The notes beneath the pieces are model-generated. The model searched no databases and was not told the DNA's origin. It saw only the letters and a program-made list of their open reading frames with translations. Position numbers and translations under genes: made by a program. From NCBI RefSeq assembly GCF_018343775.1, contig NZ_CP074349.1, positions 1,168,001 to 1,232,000 on the forward strand: DNA of 64,000 bases. The letters run 5' to 3'. Shown piece by piece: positions 7,773 to 17,729 of this stretch (the stretch's first letter is position 1; the number at the start of each line of letters is the position of its first letter). The stretch is from Pseudomonas cichorii. GTDB lineage: Bacteria > Pseudomonadota > Gammaproteobacteria > Pseudomonadales > Pseudomonadaceae.

Positions 7773-9599
7773 ATGCATCCCCGCATTCTTGAGGTAACCG
7801 AGCGTCTCATCGCTCGCAGTCGCGAAACCCGTCAGCGCTACCTTCAACTGATTCGCGGTGCAGCGAGCGACGGCCCGATGCGCGGCAAGCTGCAGTGCGC
7901 CAACTTTGCCCACGGTGTGGCCGGGTGCGGCACCGAGGACAAGCAGAACCTGCGCATGATGAACGCCGCCAACGTCGCAATTGTTTCTTCATATAACGAC
8001 ATGCTCTCGGCGCATCAACCGTACGAAGTCTTTCCTGCCCAGATCAAGCAGGCGTTGCGTGACATTGGTTCGGTCGGTCAGTTCGCGGGCGGCGTGCCAG
8101 CCATGTGCGATGGCGTGACCCAGGGCGAGCCGGGCATGGAACTGGCCATCGCCAGCCGTGAAGTGATCGCCATGTCCACAGCGGTGGCGCTGTCCCACAA
8201 CATGTTCGATGCGGCATTGATGCTGGGCATCTGCGACAAGATCGTGCCGGGCCTGATGATGGGGGCGCTGCGTTTTGGCCATTTGCCGACCATCTTCGTA
8301 CCCGGCGGGCCGATGGTTTCCGGTATTTCCAACAAGGAAAAGGCCGATGTGCGCCAGCGCTACGCCGAAGGCAAGGCGACCCGCGAACAACTGCTGGACT
8401 CGGAAATGAAGTCCTACCACGGCCCCGGCACCTGCACGTTCTACGGCACCGCCAATACCAACCAGTTGCTGATGGAAGTCATGGGCCTGCACCTGCCGGG
8501 CGCGTCGTTCGTCAACCCGGGCACTCCGCTGCGCGATGCGCTGACCGTCGAAGCCGCCCGGCAGGTCACCCGCCTGACCAAACAGAGTGGCGAGTTCATG
8601 CCTATCGGCGAAATCGTCGATGAGCGGGTGCTGGTCAACTCCATCGTGGCCCTGCACGCCACGGGTGGTTCCACCAACCACACCCTGCACATGCCGGCCA
8701 TTGCACAGGCTGCCGGTATCCAGTTGACCTGGCAGGACATGGCCGACCTGTCGGAAGTCGTGCCGACCCTGAGCCACGTCTACCCCAACGGCAAGGCTGA
8801 CATCAACCACTTCCAGGCTGCGGGCGGCATGTCGTTCCTGATTCGCGAATTGCTGGCGGCCGGTCTGCTCCATGAAGACGTCAACACCGTGGCAGGTCGT
8901 GGCCTGAGCCGCTACACCCAGGAGCCTTTCCTTGAGGATGGCAAGCTGGTCTGGCGCGAAGGTCCACTGCAGAGCCTGGACGAAAGCATTCTGCGCCCTG
9001 TGGCGCGTCCGTTTTCCCCTGAAGGCGGTCTGCGGGTCATGGAAGGCAATCTGGGACGCGGCGTGATGAAAGTCTCCGCCGTGGCGCCCGAGCATCAGAT
9101 TGTCGAAGCTCCGGCCAGGGTTTTCCAGGATCAGCAGGATCTGGCCGACGCCTTCAAGGCCGGCGAACTGGAGCGGGATTTCGTGGCGGTGATGCGCTTC
9201 CAGGGGCCGCGCTCCAACGGCATGCCTGAGCTGCACAAGATGACGCCGTTCCTGGGCGTGCTTCAGGATCGCGGTTTCAAGGTTGCCCTGGTGACTGACG
9301 GTCGCATGTCCGGCGCCTCGGGCAAGATCCCGGCGGCAATTCATGTCTGCCCGGAAGCCTTTGATGGTGGCCCTTTGGCTCTTGTGCAGGATGGTGATGT
9401 GATTCGCGTCGATGGCGTAAAAGGCACGTTGCAAGTTCTGGTCGAAGCGTCAGAATTGGGAGCCAGACAACCGGCAGTCGGTCAGCTCGACAATGGTGTC
9501 GGCTGTGGCCGTGAACTGTTCGGCTTCATGCGCATGGCCTTCAGCTCGGCGGAGCAGGGTGCCAGCGCCTTTACTTCAAATCTGGAGACGCTCAAGTGA
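7773..9599 (+). CDS. edd: 6-phosphogluconate dehydratase
   Basis: A 608-residue IlvD/Edd-family enzyme that dehydrates 6-phosphogluconate to KDPG, the first committed Entner-Doudoroff step. Cysteines expected to hold the [4Fe-4S] cluster lie in [17 protein letters not shown] and [15 protein letters not shown], and the C-terminal half carries [23 protein letters not shown] Shine-Dalgarno precedes the ATG. It begins an operon with glk (overlapping GTGA), gltR and gtrS, and faces gap across HexR sites. Length and motifs are full. Confidence 0.96.
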   Translation: MHPRILEVTERLIARSRETRQRYLQLIRGAASDGPMRGKLQCANFAHGVAGCGTEDKQNLRMMNAANVAIVSSYNDMLSAHQPYEVFPAQIKQALRDIGSVGQFAGGVPAMCDGVTQGEPGMELAIASREVIAMSTAVALSHNMFDAALMLGICDKIVPGLMMGALRFGHLPTIFVPGGPMVSGISNKEKADVRQRYAEGKATREQLLDSEMKSYHGPGTCTFYGTANTNQLLMEVMGLHLPGASFVNPGTPLRDALTVEAARQVTRLTKQSGEFMPIGEIVDERVLVNSIVALHATGGSTNHTLHMPAIAQAAGIQLTWQDMADLSEVVPTLSHVYPNGKADINHFQAAGGMSFLIRELLAAGLLHEDVNTVAGRGLSRYTQEPFLEDGKLVWREGPLQSLDESILRPVARPFSPEGGLRVMEGNLGRGVMKVSAVAPEHQIVEAPARVFQDQQDLADAFKAGELERDFVAVMRFQGPRSNGMPELHKMTPFLGVLQDRGFKVALVTDGRMSGASGKIPAAIHVCPEAFDGGPLALVQDGDVIRVDGVKGTLQVLVEASELGARQPAVGQLDNGVGCGRELFGFMRMAFSSAEQGASAFTSNLETLK

Positions 9600-10561
9600 A
9601 ATTGGCTCTGGTCGGTGATATTGGCGGCACCAATGCACGTTTTGCCATTTGGGAAGACGACAAGCTGCATTCGATCCGGGTATTCCCCACTGCCGATTAT
9701 GCCGGGCCGGAACAAGCCATCGAGATCTATCTGCAGGACCTCGATCTGCAACGCGGTGATATCGGCTTCGTCTGTCTGGCCGTAGCCGGTCCGGTGGACG
9801 GCGATGAGTTCTATTTCACCAACAGCAACTGGCAACTGAGCCGCTCGACGTTCTGCGCCAACCTGAAGGTCGATGAGCTATTGCTGATCAACGACTTCAC
9901 GGCCATGGCCCTGGGCATGACCCGCCTGCGTGACGATGAATACCTGACCATCTGCCACGGCATCGGCAAGCCGGATCGCCCGCGCGTGGTGGTCGGGCCG
10001 GGAACCGGGCTTGGAGTCGGGACTCTGATCAGCACCGGCGAAGGCCGCTGGATGGCCTTGCCCGGCGAGGGCGGTCATGTGGATCTGCCGATCGGTACGG
10101 CCCGTGAAGCCCTGTTGTGGACGCGGCTGATGGCCGAGCACGAGCATGTCAGTGCCGAGACGGTACTGAGCGGCGCAGGCCTGTTGCAGTTGTATCAGGT
10201 CAGTTGTGCGCTGGACGATATCGAGCCGGTACACAAGTCGCCTGCGGCCATTACCTCGGCGGCGCTGTCGGGTGATCCGGTGGCGGCCGGGGTTCTGGAT
10301 CAGTTCTGTGTGTTTCTGGGCCGGGTGGTGGGCAATAACGTCCTCACGCTGGGTGGCCTGGGTGGGGTATATATCGTGGGTGGCGTGGTGCCACGCTTCG
10401 TCGACTTCTTCAGCAACAGCGGCTTCAAGCGCGCACTCGCTGAAAAAGGCGTGATGAGCGATTACTTCAAGGGCCTGCCGGTCTGGCTGGTCACTGCCGA
10501 ATACCCGGGTTTGATGGGGGCAGGTGTCGCATTGCAACAGGCGTTTGGAAAGGATCTCTGA
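9596..10561 (+). CDS. glk: Glucokinase (proteobacterial type)
   Basis: A 321-residue ATP-dependent glucokinase giving glucose-6-phosphate in the cytoplasm. The phosphate-binding start [17 protein letters not shown], the [13 protein letters not shown] segment and [12 protein letters not shown] are characteristic of the COG0837 family. The start is GTG at 9596, which overlaps the edd stop as GTGA and suggests translational coupling. It phosphorylates glucose imported by GltBFGK and feeds Zwf. The C-terminal [12 protein letters not shown] matches the family end. Confidence 0.94.
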   Translation: MKLALVGDIGGTNARFAIWEDDKLHSIRVFPTADYAGPEQAIEIYLQDLDLQRGDIGFVCLAVAGPVDGDEFYFTNSNWQLSRSTFCANLKVDELLLINDFTAMALGMTRLRDDEYLTICHGIGKPDRPRVVVGPGTGLGVGTLISTGEGRWMALPGEGGHVDLPIGTAREALLWTRLMAEHEHVSAETVLSGAGLLQLYQVSCALDDIEPVHKSPAAITSAALSGDPVAAGVLDQFCVFLGRVVGNNVLTLGGLGGVYIVGGVVPRFVDFFSNSGFKRALAEKGVMSDYFKGLPVWLVTAEYPGLMGAGVALQQAFGKDL

Positions 10562-10636
10562 TCCGCTTTTCCGCGCTGTATGTCACGGATGGCAACTCAA
10601 TAAAAACAACGTCACTGTCAACAAGGACGATTCAAT

Positions 10637-11374
10637 TTGAGCTCAGTCAGTAAATCGATTCTGTTGGTCGATGATGACCAGGAAATCCGTGAATTGCTGG
10701 ATACCTACCTCAGCCGCGCCGGTTTTCAGGTGCGTACGGTGGGAGACGGCGCGGATTTTCGTCAGGCGTTCAACGAGGCTCCCAGCGACCTGCTGATCCT
10801 CGACGTCATGCTGCCCGATGAAGACGGCTTCAGCCTGTGCCGCTGGGTGCGTCAGCATCCGCGCCAGCCTCATGTACCTATCATCATGCTCACCGCCAGT
10901 TCCGACGAGGCCGACCGTATCATCGGTCTGGAGCTGGGGGCTGACGATTACCTGGGTAAACCTTTCAGCCCTCGTGAGTTGCAGGCCCGCATCAAGGCCT
11001 TGCTGCGTCGTGCGCAGTTCGGCCATGAGCGTTCCGGCAACGACGTGATGGTGTTCGATGAGTGGCGTCTGGATATGGTCAGCCATCGGCTGTTCCATAA
11101 CGATGGCGAGGAAGTGATCCTCTCCGGTGCGGACTTCGCGTTGCTCAAGCTGTTCCTCGATAATCCCCAACAGATCCTGGACCGCGACACCATCGGCAAC
11201 GCCACGCGCGGACGTGAGCTGATGCCGCTGGAGCGTATTGTCGACATGGCCGTCAGCCGTCTTCGTCAGCGTCTGCGCGATACCGGCAAGGCGCCGCGTC
11301 TGATACGCACCGTGCGCGGCAGTGGTTACCTTCTGGCGACGAATGTCAGTGTGCACGCCAGCAATGGCTACTGA
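10637..11374 (+). CDS. gltR: OmpR-family response regulator of glucose uptake
   Basis: A 245-residue response regulator with a receiver domain (about 5-125; phospho-acceptor Asp in LLILDVMLPDEDGF, Lys in GADDYLGKPFS) and a C-terminal winged helix (about 145-235, ending RTVRGSGYLLATN). The start is a TTG at 10637 with AAGGA upstream. It pairs with gtrS, which overlaps it by 11 nt. In P. aeruginosa and P. putida GltR controls the glucose ABC transporter and oprB. An A-rich stretch (AATAAAAACAAC) lies about 30 nt before the start. Confidence 0.92.
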   Translation: MSSVSKSILLVDDDQEIRELLDTYLSRAGFQVRTVGDGADFRQAFNEAPSDLLILDVMLPDEDGFSLCRWVRQHPRQPHVPIIMLTASSDEADRIIGLELGADDYLGKPFSPRELQARIKALLRRAQFGHERSGNDVMVFDEWRLDMVSHRLFHNDGEEVILSGADFALLKLFLDNPQQILDRDTIGNATRGRELMPLERIVDMAVSRLRQRLRDTGKAPRLIRTVRGSGYLLATNVSVHASNGY

Positions 11375-12827
11375 AACGACCCTCTTGAAGTTGCGACGCC
11401 CAAGGCTGCCGCGTTCACTGCTGGGGCGGATGCTGTTGCTGACGTTGCTGGCGGTCTTGATGGCTCAGGCCTTGTCCAGCGTCATCTGGCTTTCCCAGTT
11501 GCGTGCCACGCAAATGGTCGGCCTGGTGACCAGCGCCCGCAGCCTGGCGTATTCCATGGCGGCCAGTGTCAGCTACTTTCGCTCGTTGCCTCTGGCCTAT
11601 CGCCCGCTGGTGCTGGATCAATTGCGTAGCATGGGCGGTACGCGCTTTGTCGTATCGCTCAATGACCGTCCGCTGGACATGCAGATATTGCCGCCAACGC
11701 CTCGCAAGCAGGCGGTGTTGCAGGTCGTCGATGAAGTATTGCGCCAACACCTGGGCAACGATCCCGATATCGCCGTGTGGTTCGTGCGCCCCGATGACCT
11801 GCGGATTTTCAACAGCGGCCTGAAGCTCGATGAGCTGCCTCGTTCATGGGCGCATTACGCCCTGACCCTGGAACCGCTGGACCCACCCGTGCTGGTGACC
11901 CAGATTGAACTGGCCCCCGGCGAGTGGCTGTATATCGCCTCGCTGCTGCCTGAACCCTATACCTCGCTGGAAGAACAGGAACTGCCCTTGCAGCAGGTCT
12001 GGTTCATTGCCCTGACCAGTATTTTCCTGCTGGTCTTCATCGGTCTGCTGGTGCATTGGCAAAGCCGACCCCTCAAGCGTCTGGCGCGTGCGGCGCGGGA
12101 CATGTCCCTGGGCGCTGACGTCGAGCCGGTGGTCGAAGGCGGTGGCAGCGAAGTGGTGGAAGTCAGCCGGGCCTTCAACGCCATGCGCAACCGGATCAGC
12201 CGTTACCTGACCGAGCGCGGCCAGTTGTTCAGTGCCATTTCCCATGACCTGCGTACGCCCATTACCCGCTTGCGGTTGCGGGTTGAACTGCTGGAAGACG
12301 AGAAATTGCAGACCAAGTTCAGCCGCGATCTCGATGAGCTTGAGCTGCTGGTCAAGGGCGCATTGCAATGCGTGAAGGACACCGACATTCACGAGAATAT
12401 CGAGCAGGTGGATCTCAATCACTTGCTCGAGTGCCTGATCGAGCCTTACCTGCGAGACGGGCGTGTCACCCAGAAGGGCGTGGCAGAAGCGGCTTACCCC
12501 GGCAAGCCGCTGGCGCTCAAGCGGTGCATCGGCAACCTGATCGATAACGCCATCAAATACGGGTACCGGGCGCATCTGAAAGTTGAAGACAACGACCTGG
12601 CGTTCGTCCTGCACGTGGATGACGAAGGGCCGGGCGTGCCGGAAAAGCGGCTCGAACATGTCTTCGAGCCGCATTTTCGTCTGGCCGGCAGCCAGCAACA
12701 GGGCTACGGCCTCGGCCTGGGCATCGCCCGCAATATCGCCCACAGCCATGGAGGCGAAGTCAGCCTGCAGAACCTGCGTGAGGGCGGATTGCGGGTGACA
12801 CTGTTTTTGCCTCGGTCAGTGGATTGA
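11364..12827 (+). CDS. gtrS: GtrS sensor histidine kinase
   Basis: A 487-residue membrane kinase with TM1 (about 20-40, LLLLTLLAVLMAQALSSVI), a periplasmic sensor (about 45-215) and TM2 (about 220-240, FIALTSIFLLVFIGLLVHW). HAMP follows, then the H-box FSAISHDLRTPITRL, N-box GNLIDNAIKYG and G-box GYGLGLGIARNIAHSHGG. The ATG at 11364 (MATETTLLKL) is chosen because it follows the overlap with gltR; a start at 11322 would run through the gltR 3' end. GtrS of P. aeruginosa senses 2-ketogluconate and 6-phosphogluconate and phosphorylates GltR; the same role is inferred here. Confidence 0.9.
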   Translation: MATETTLLKLRRPRLPRSLLGRMLLLTLLAVLMAQALSSVIWLSQLRATQMVGLVTSARSLAYSMAASVSYFRSLPLAYRPLVLDQLRSMGGTRFVVSLNDRPLDMQILPPTPRKQAVLQVVDEVLRQHLGNDPDIAVWFVRPDDLRIFNSGLKLDELPRSWAHYALTLEPLDPPVLVTQIELAPGEWLYIASLLPEPYTSLEEQELPLQQVWFIALTSIFLLVFIGLLVHWQSRPLKRLARAARDMSLGADVEPVVEGGGSEVVEVSRAFNAMRNRISRYLTERGQLFSAISHDLRTPITRLRLRVELLEDEKLQTKFSRDLDELELLVKGALQCVKDTDIHENIEQVDLNHLLECLIEPYLRDGRVTQKGVAEAAYPGKPLALKRCIGNLIDNAIKYGYRAHLKVEDNDLAFVLHVDDEGPGVPEKRLEHVFEPHFRLAGSQQQGYGLGLGIARNIAHSHGGEVSLQNLREGGLRVTLFLPRSVD

Positions 12828-12854
12828 GGCAGATTTTCAACGGCATGCCTGTTT

Positions 12855-14180
12855 TCAACTGACGAATCGATAAATGAGATGGGATGACAAAAACGGTGTG
12901 ATACTGGCGCAGTAGGCGCCGCTGTCCGGATCTTCGATTATGTAATTCAAGCTATCGACCACCTCTTCGTAATAAATCACCCCGTCTGCTCCCACTCGGG
13001 TGTCTGGCTGCCCGTCTTCGAGCAGGCGGGCCATGAAGCCTTTCATTTCGGCCACCGAGTTTATGTGCCGACCGCCCAGAACAATCCGCCCGGAACTGTC
13101 GACAATGGCCGTGAAGTTGACGGGGACGGCATTGTCGGGTTCTCTTGACTCGATCAGTACGGTTGCTCCCTGATTGAACTCGGGAATACGTTGACCATTC
13201 ATGTCGATCTTGCAAATGGCCAGAACACCTCTGCCGCGAGCGATGTTTATACTGCCTCTGTTTCCGGCGCAGACAATATTGCCGTCAGCGTCCGGTATCA
13301 GCGTATTCCAGCGCGAATAAGCGTAATTGCCAAAGTCTGTAAAATATCCATCTGAGGCGAATGTGGTATCGAGGGCCCCGTTTTCATGAAACCTGGCAAT
13401 AAAGGGAACACCTGGATGTTCGCCGCCGATGACAATCCTGCCATTGTCTTGCACGACTAAACGATAAGGCTTGAACCACATATAACTTTCGGGCTCCATC
13501 AAGCCATCGGTATTGAATGTCGGGTCCAGTTCTCCGTCCGGGGTGAGCCTCAGGACATAAGTGCGATGAACATATTCAACCATGTCTCTTACTGTGGTGA
13601 GGACGAGCAGTTTTCCATCGCTCAATACCTTGAGGTCACCGTATTGTTCATCGGGGAATCGCAGGGACTTTGTCTGGGGAATGCGGCTGGCAAGTGCGCG
13701 CAATGGCGCCGGCCATTGCCCTGTGTTGCCGGGGAGTGGATACAGGCGCAGCCCATTGTTGCCAAAGGCCGGATCTTTCTGGCCATCCGCTGTAAAACAG
13801 GCCAGTACCAGGCTACTGACTCGCTGGCCCTTGATCGTTATTGTGGTATCCAGCCGGGTCAGGTACCGGCCATCTGGCAATAGATCCACATTCAGCAGAT
13901 AACCGTCGTTCTCGGCCAGAGGGGCGCTGCGTACATTAACAAAGGCATAGCCATTCTGACCGAAGGTTGTATCCAGGCTGTTATCAGGTTTTATTCTGAC
14001 CAGGCAGGGAGGCTGGCTATAAACTTCATCCTGGCAGCCGGCAATAAAAGAACCATCGGCCAGCCTGAGCAAGGTATCGACAGAAAAATTTCTCTGGCCT
14101 TCTATCGGGTTGGGAATGAAGATGGGTTGAAAGCCCGGATCAATTTCACCGGACCTGGGCGAAACAGGGGTGTTGTTCAT
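12855..14180 (-). CDS. Delta-60 repeat beta-propeller protein
   Basis: A 441-residue protein with no evident signal peptide, built from about seven copies of a roughly 55-60-residue unit. Each unit contains a motif like LDTTFGQNGY: DTTFGQNG, DPAFGNNG, DPTFNTDG, DTTFASDG, PEFNQGA, DTRVGADG, and an N-terminal EIDPGF. Each is followed by strands such as LPDGRYL or DNGRIVIGG. This is the delta-60 repeat, expected to fold as a beta-propeller; Pseudomonas has many copies of unknown role. It faces gtrS head-on and sits between the regulators and the transporter they control. Export, if any, would need an unrecognised route. Confidence 0.8.
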   Translation of the reverse strand: MNNTPVSPRSGEIDPGFQPIFIPNPIEGQRNFSVDTLLRLADGSFIAGCQDEVYSQPPCLVRIKPDNSLDTTFGQNGYAFVNVRSAPLAENDGYLLNVDLLPDGRYLTRLDTTITIKGQRVSSLVLACFTADGQKDPAFGNNGLRLYPLPGNTGQWPAPLRALASRIPQTKSLRFPDEQYGDLKVLSDGKLLVLTTVRDMVEYVHRTYVLRLTPDGELDPTFNTDGLMEPESYMWFKPYRLVVQDNGRIVIGGEHPGVPFIARFHENGALDTTFASDGYFTDFGNYAYSRWNTLIPDADGNIVCAGNRGSINIARGRGVLAICKIDMNGQRIPEFNQGATVLIESREPDNAVPVNFTAIVDSSGRIVLGGRHINSVAEMKGFMARLLEDGQPDTRVGADGVIYYEEVVDSLNYIIEDPDSGAYCASITPFLSSHLIYRFVS

Positions 14181-14589
14181 TGTCGTATTCCTTATAAATG
14201 AAAATACACGTCCCTTCCTGTTTTTAAGAAGAACGGAAGTGGGGCGTGCTGAAAGGCGTCCTGCCTTTTTAATTCTAGGTAATCAAAGGCGCTGCAATAG
14301 GTTCACGTTATATTCATTTGCACTATGAAGTAGAGAGTTTCACGTAATCTGAGTGAGGGTATAAAGTCAATGATGTCGTTGTGGTTGAGTTTTCGGTGAT
14401 GACCGGTTTTTGAATAATGTACTAACCTGCCTTGAGTCGGGCATGACTGTCCTGCAGGGAGGGAGTAAATGTAACCATCTTGTGACTTTTGCGCGTCCCT
14501 TCGTTACCGTGCTCGAAAAACCCTTGGTTAAACTGCTTTGAGCGCAAGCACAGACTTGCTCATGCATAACAACAAGAAAGGTCAAATCG
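14181..14589 (+). promoter_or_regulatory. gltB upstream region with A-rich Hfq/Crc-type motif
   Basis: This 409-bp gene-free stretch separates the divergent delta-60 gene from gltB and must hold the gltB promoter. AACAACAAGAA at 14568-14578 fits the AANAANAA motif bound by Hfq/Crc in Pseudomonas catabolite repression. It overlaps the ribosome binding region (GAAAGG) of gltB. I found no clear HexR site here and cannot place the GltR site by eye. Confidence 0.55.
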
Positions 14590-15876
14590 ATGAATTCACT
14601 CTCACGTCTCGCTGTTGTCATTTCCCTCGCCTCGTTGTTCCCTCTGAGCGTTACTGCTGCCGATTCCAAAGGCACTATCGAAGTCGTGCACTGGTGGACG
14701 TCCGGTGGCGAAAAGGCCGCTGTCGATGTTCTGAAAGCGCAGGTTGAGAAAGACGGTTTTACCTGGAAGGACGGCGCAATTGCCGGCGGTGGTGGCGCGA
14801 CAGCCATGACCGTACTCAAGAGCCGTGCAGTTGCGGGTAACCCGCCTGGCGTTGCTCAGATCAAAGGCCCGGACATCCAGGAATGGGGTGCCACCGGCCT
14901 GCTCGATAACGATGCGTTGAAGGACGTTGCCAAGGAAGAGAAGTGGGATTCTCTTCTGGACAAGAAAATCTCCGACACCGTGAAATTCGAGAACGAATAC
15001 GTTGCCGTGCCGGTGAACATCCATCGCGTCAACTGGCTGTGGATCAACCCGCAAGTCTTCAAGAAAGTCGGTATCGACAAGGCACCGACCACTCTTGAAG
15101 AGTTCTACGCAGCAGGTGACAAGCTCAAGGCAGCCGGTTTCATTGCGCTGGCCCACGGTGGTCAGCCATGGCAGGACAGCACCGTATTCGAGGCTGTAGT
15201 CCTCTCGGTCATGGGCGCAGAAGGCTATCAGAAGGCCCTCGTCGATCTTGACCAGAAAGCCCTGACCGGCCCGGAAATGGCCAAGTCATTCGCCGAACTC
15301 AAGAAAGTCGCCACTTACATGGATGCCAACCGTGCCGGTCGTGACTGGAATATCGCGGCGGCTGATGTCATCAACGGCAAGGCCGGCATGCAAATCATGG
15401 GCGACTGGGCCAAGAGCGAGTGGACCGCCGCCAAGAAAATCGCAGGCAAGGATTACGAGTGCGTAGCCTTCCCTGGCACTGCCAAGGCGTTCACCTACAA
15501 CATCGACTCGCTGGCCGTGTTCAAGCAGAAAGACAAGGGCACCACCGCTGCTCAACAGGATCTGGCCAAGGTCGCGCTGGGTGAAAACTTCCAGCAGGTC
15601 TTCAGTATCAACAAAGGCTCCATCCCGGTTCGTAACGACATGCTGGCCAATATGGAAAAGCACGGTTTCGACTCCTGCGCCCAGGCTGCTGCAAAAGATT
15701 TCCTGGCTGACTCGAAAACCGGCGGTCTGCAGCCAAGCATGGCCCACAACATGGCGACTACGCTGGCGGTACAAGGTGCATTCTTCGATGTCGTGACCAA
15801 CTACATCAACGATAAAGATGCCGACCCTGCGGCTACTGCCAAAAAGCTGGGCGCTGCAATCATGTCCGCCCAGTAA
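14590..15876 (+). CDS. gltB: Glucose ABC transporter substrate-binding protein
   Basis: A 428-residue periplasmic binding protein of the extracellular solute-binding family 1. It has a signal peptide (1-23, ending SVTAADS) and a mature domain with [18 protein letters not shown] and [20 protein letters not shown]. Two cysteines ([14 protein letters not shown]) could form a disulfide. It delivers glucose to GltFG-K and is the first gene of gltB-gltF-gltG-gltK. An A-rich Crc-type motif at its start suggests post-transcriptional repression by preferred carbon sources. Confidence 0.94.
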   Translation: MNSLSRLAVVISLASLFPLSVTAADSKGTIEVVHWWTSGGEKAAVDVLKAQVEKDGFTWKDGAIAGGGGATAMTVLKSRAVAGNPPGVAQIKGPDIQEWGATGLLDNDALKDVAKEEKWDSLLDKKISDTVKFENEYVAVPVNIHRVNWLWINPQVFKKVGIDKAPTTLEEFYAAGDKLKAAGFIALAHGGQPWQDSTVFEAVVLSVMGAEGYQKALVDLDQKALTGPEMAKSFAELKKVATYMDANRAGRDWNIAAADVINGKAGMQIMGDWAKSEWTAAKKIAGKDYECVAFPGTAKAFTYNIDSLAVFKQKDKGTTAAQQDLAKVALGENFQQVFSINKGSIPVRNDMLANMEKHGFDSCAQAAAKDFLADSKTGGLQPSMAHNMATTLAVQGAFFDVVTNYINDKDADPAATAKKLGAAIMSAQ

Positions 15877-15980
15877 TGATCGTTACCTGAACCCCAGCCG
15901 CAGTTCGTGCTGATGAAACCGTACCCCGGTTTCACACACGCCTGCGGCCTGGATTCGATATTCCGGATTGGATATTCCCG

Positions 15981-16889
15981 ATGAGCTCTGTCGCTGTGTT
16001 CAGCAAAGCCTCGCCTCTGGATGCGCTGCAACGCTGGTTGCCCAAGTTGGTACTGGCACCCAGCATGTTCATCGTGCTGGTTGGTTTTTACGGTTACATC
16101 CTGTGGACCTTTGTGCTCTCGTTCACCAACTCGACGTTCCTGCCGACCTACAAATGGGTCGGGCTGGCGCAATACATGCGCCTGATGGACAACGACCGCT
16201 GGTGGGTGGCAAGCAAGAACCTGCTGGTGTTCGGTGGCATGTTCATCGCTATCAGTCTGGTGGTCGGTGTGGTGCTGGCGGTGTTGCTGGACCAGCGCAT
16301 TCGTCGTGAAGGGGCGATTCGCACCATTTATCTCTACCCGATGGCGCTGTCGATGATCGTCACCGGTACGGCCTGGAAATGGCTGCTCAACCCGGGCCTT
16401 GGCCTGGACAAGATGCTGCGCGACTGGGGCTGGGAAGGCTTTCGCCTGGACTGGCTGGTCGATCCGGACCGCGTTGTGTATTGCCTGGTCATCGCGGCGG
16501 TCTGGCAGTCTTCCGGGTTTGTGATGGCGCTGTTTCTGGCGGGCCTGCGGGGTGTCGATCAATCGATCATCCGCGCCGCACAGATGGATGGCGCGAGCCT
16601 GCCGCTCATCTACTGGCGCGTGATATTGCCCAGCCTGCGTCCGGTGTTCTTCAGTGCCGTGATGATTCTGGCGCACATCGCCATCAAGAGCTTCGACCTG
16701 GTGGCGGCGATGACGGCCGGCGGTCCCGGTTATTCGTCCGACCTGCCAGCGATGTTCATGTACTCCTTTACCTTCAGTCGTGGCCAGATGGGCATGGGCT
16801 CGGCCAGTGCGATTCTGATGCTCGGCGCGATCCTGGCGATTCTGGTGCCGTACCTGTATTCCGAGCTGAGGACAAAACGCCATGACTAG
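15981..16889 (+). CDS. gltF: Glucose ABC transporter permease GltF
   Basis: A 302-residue inner-membrane permease of the MalF/sugar type with about six membrane helices (the first near 30-52, VLAPSMFIVLVGFYGYILWTF). The cytoplasmic EAA loop is seen as GLRGVDQSIIRAAQMDGASLPLIYWRVILP (quoted from its parts), which couples to the ATPase. It lies 104 bp after gltB, and its end overlaps gltG by 8 bp. Confidence 0.93.
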   Translation: MSSVAVFSKASPLDALQRWLPKLVLAPSMFIVLVGFYGYILWTFVLSFTNSTFLPTYKWVGLAQYMRLMDNDRWWVASKNLLVFGGMFIAISLVVGVVLAVLLDQRIRREGAIRTIYLYPMALSMIVTGTAWKWLLNPGLGLDKMLRDWGWEGFRLDWLVDPDRVVYCLVIAAVWQSSGFVMALFLAGLRGVDQSIIRAAQMDGASLPLIYWRVILPSLRPVFFSAVMILAHIAIKSFDLVAAMTAGGPGYSSDLPAMFMYSFTFSRGQMGMGSASAILMLGAILAILVPYLYSELRTKRHD

Positions 16890-17727
16890 TCATATTGGCA
16901 AACCTTCCATCAGCTTCAGTCGGATTCTGATTCATGCCGTGCTGCTGCTGGCATGTCTTCTGTATCTGGTGCCCTTGGTGGTCATGCTCCTGACCAGCTT
17001 CAAGGCACCTGAAGATATCGGCAGCGGTAACCTGCTGAGCTGGCCAAGCGTGGTCACGGCTATCGGCTGGATCAAGGCTTGGGATATCGTCGATGGCTAC
17101 TTCTGGAACTCGATCAAGATCACCATCCCGGCAGTGATCATCTCCACAGCTATTGGTGCGTTGAACGGCTATGTGCTGTCGATGTGGCGCTTTCGCGGTT
17201 CGCAACTGTTCTTCGGCCTGTTGCTGTTCGGCTGCTTCCTGCCGTTCCAGACGGTCCTGCTGCCAGCGTCCTTCACCCTCGGCAAAATGGGGCTGGCCAG
17301 CACCACTACAGGCCTGGTGTTCGTGCATGTGGTCTACGGGCTGGCATTCACCACGCTGTTCTTTCGCAACTACTACGTCAGTATTCCGGATGCGCTGGTC
17401 AGGGCGGCACGTCTTGACGGTGCGGGCTTCTTCACGATTTTCTGGCGGATCATCCTGCCGATGTCCACGCCCATCATCATGGTCTGCCTGATCTGGCAGT
17501 TTACCCAGATCTGGAATGACTTCCTGTTTGGCGTGGTGTTTTCCAGTGGCGAATCCCAGCCCGTTACCGTGGCGCTGAACAATCTGGTCAACACCAGCAC
17601 CGGGGCCAAGGAATACAACGTTGACATGGCGGCGGCGATGATTGCCGGGCTGCCGACACTGCTGGTCTACGTACTGGCTGGCAAGTATTTCCTGCGCGGG
17701 CTTACGGCCGGCGCGGTCAAGGGGTAA
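16882..17727 (+). CDS. gltG: Glucose ABC transporter permease GltG
   Basis: A 281-residue MalG-type permease with about six helices (first at about 14-36, ILIHAVLLLACLLYLVPLVV). The EAA loop is ALVRAARLDGAGFFTIFWRI. It overlaps gltF by 8 bp and ends 2 bp before gltK. It forms the membrane channel of the glucose importer with GltF. Confidence 0.93.
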   Translation: MTSHIGKPSISFSRILIHAVLLLACLLYLVPLVVMLLTSFKAPEDIGSGNLLSWPSVVTAIGWIKAWDIVDGYFWNSIKITIPAVIISTAIGALNGYVLSMWRFRGSQLFFGLLLFGCFLPFQTVLLPASFTLGKMGLASTTTGLVFVHVVYGLAFTTLFFRNYYVSIPDALVRAARLDGAGFFTIFWRIILPMSTPIIMVCLIWQFTQIWNDFLFGVVFSSGESQPVTVALNNLVNTSTGAKEYNVDMAAAMIAGLPTLLVYVLAGKYFLRGLTAGAVKG

Positions 17728-17729
17728 TC

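Noticed and set aside
7989..9434. A 481-codon minus-strand frame opposite edd
   Set aside because: Antisense of a clearly conserved enzyme, His/Gln/Arg-rich, with no recognisable domain.
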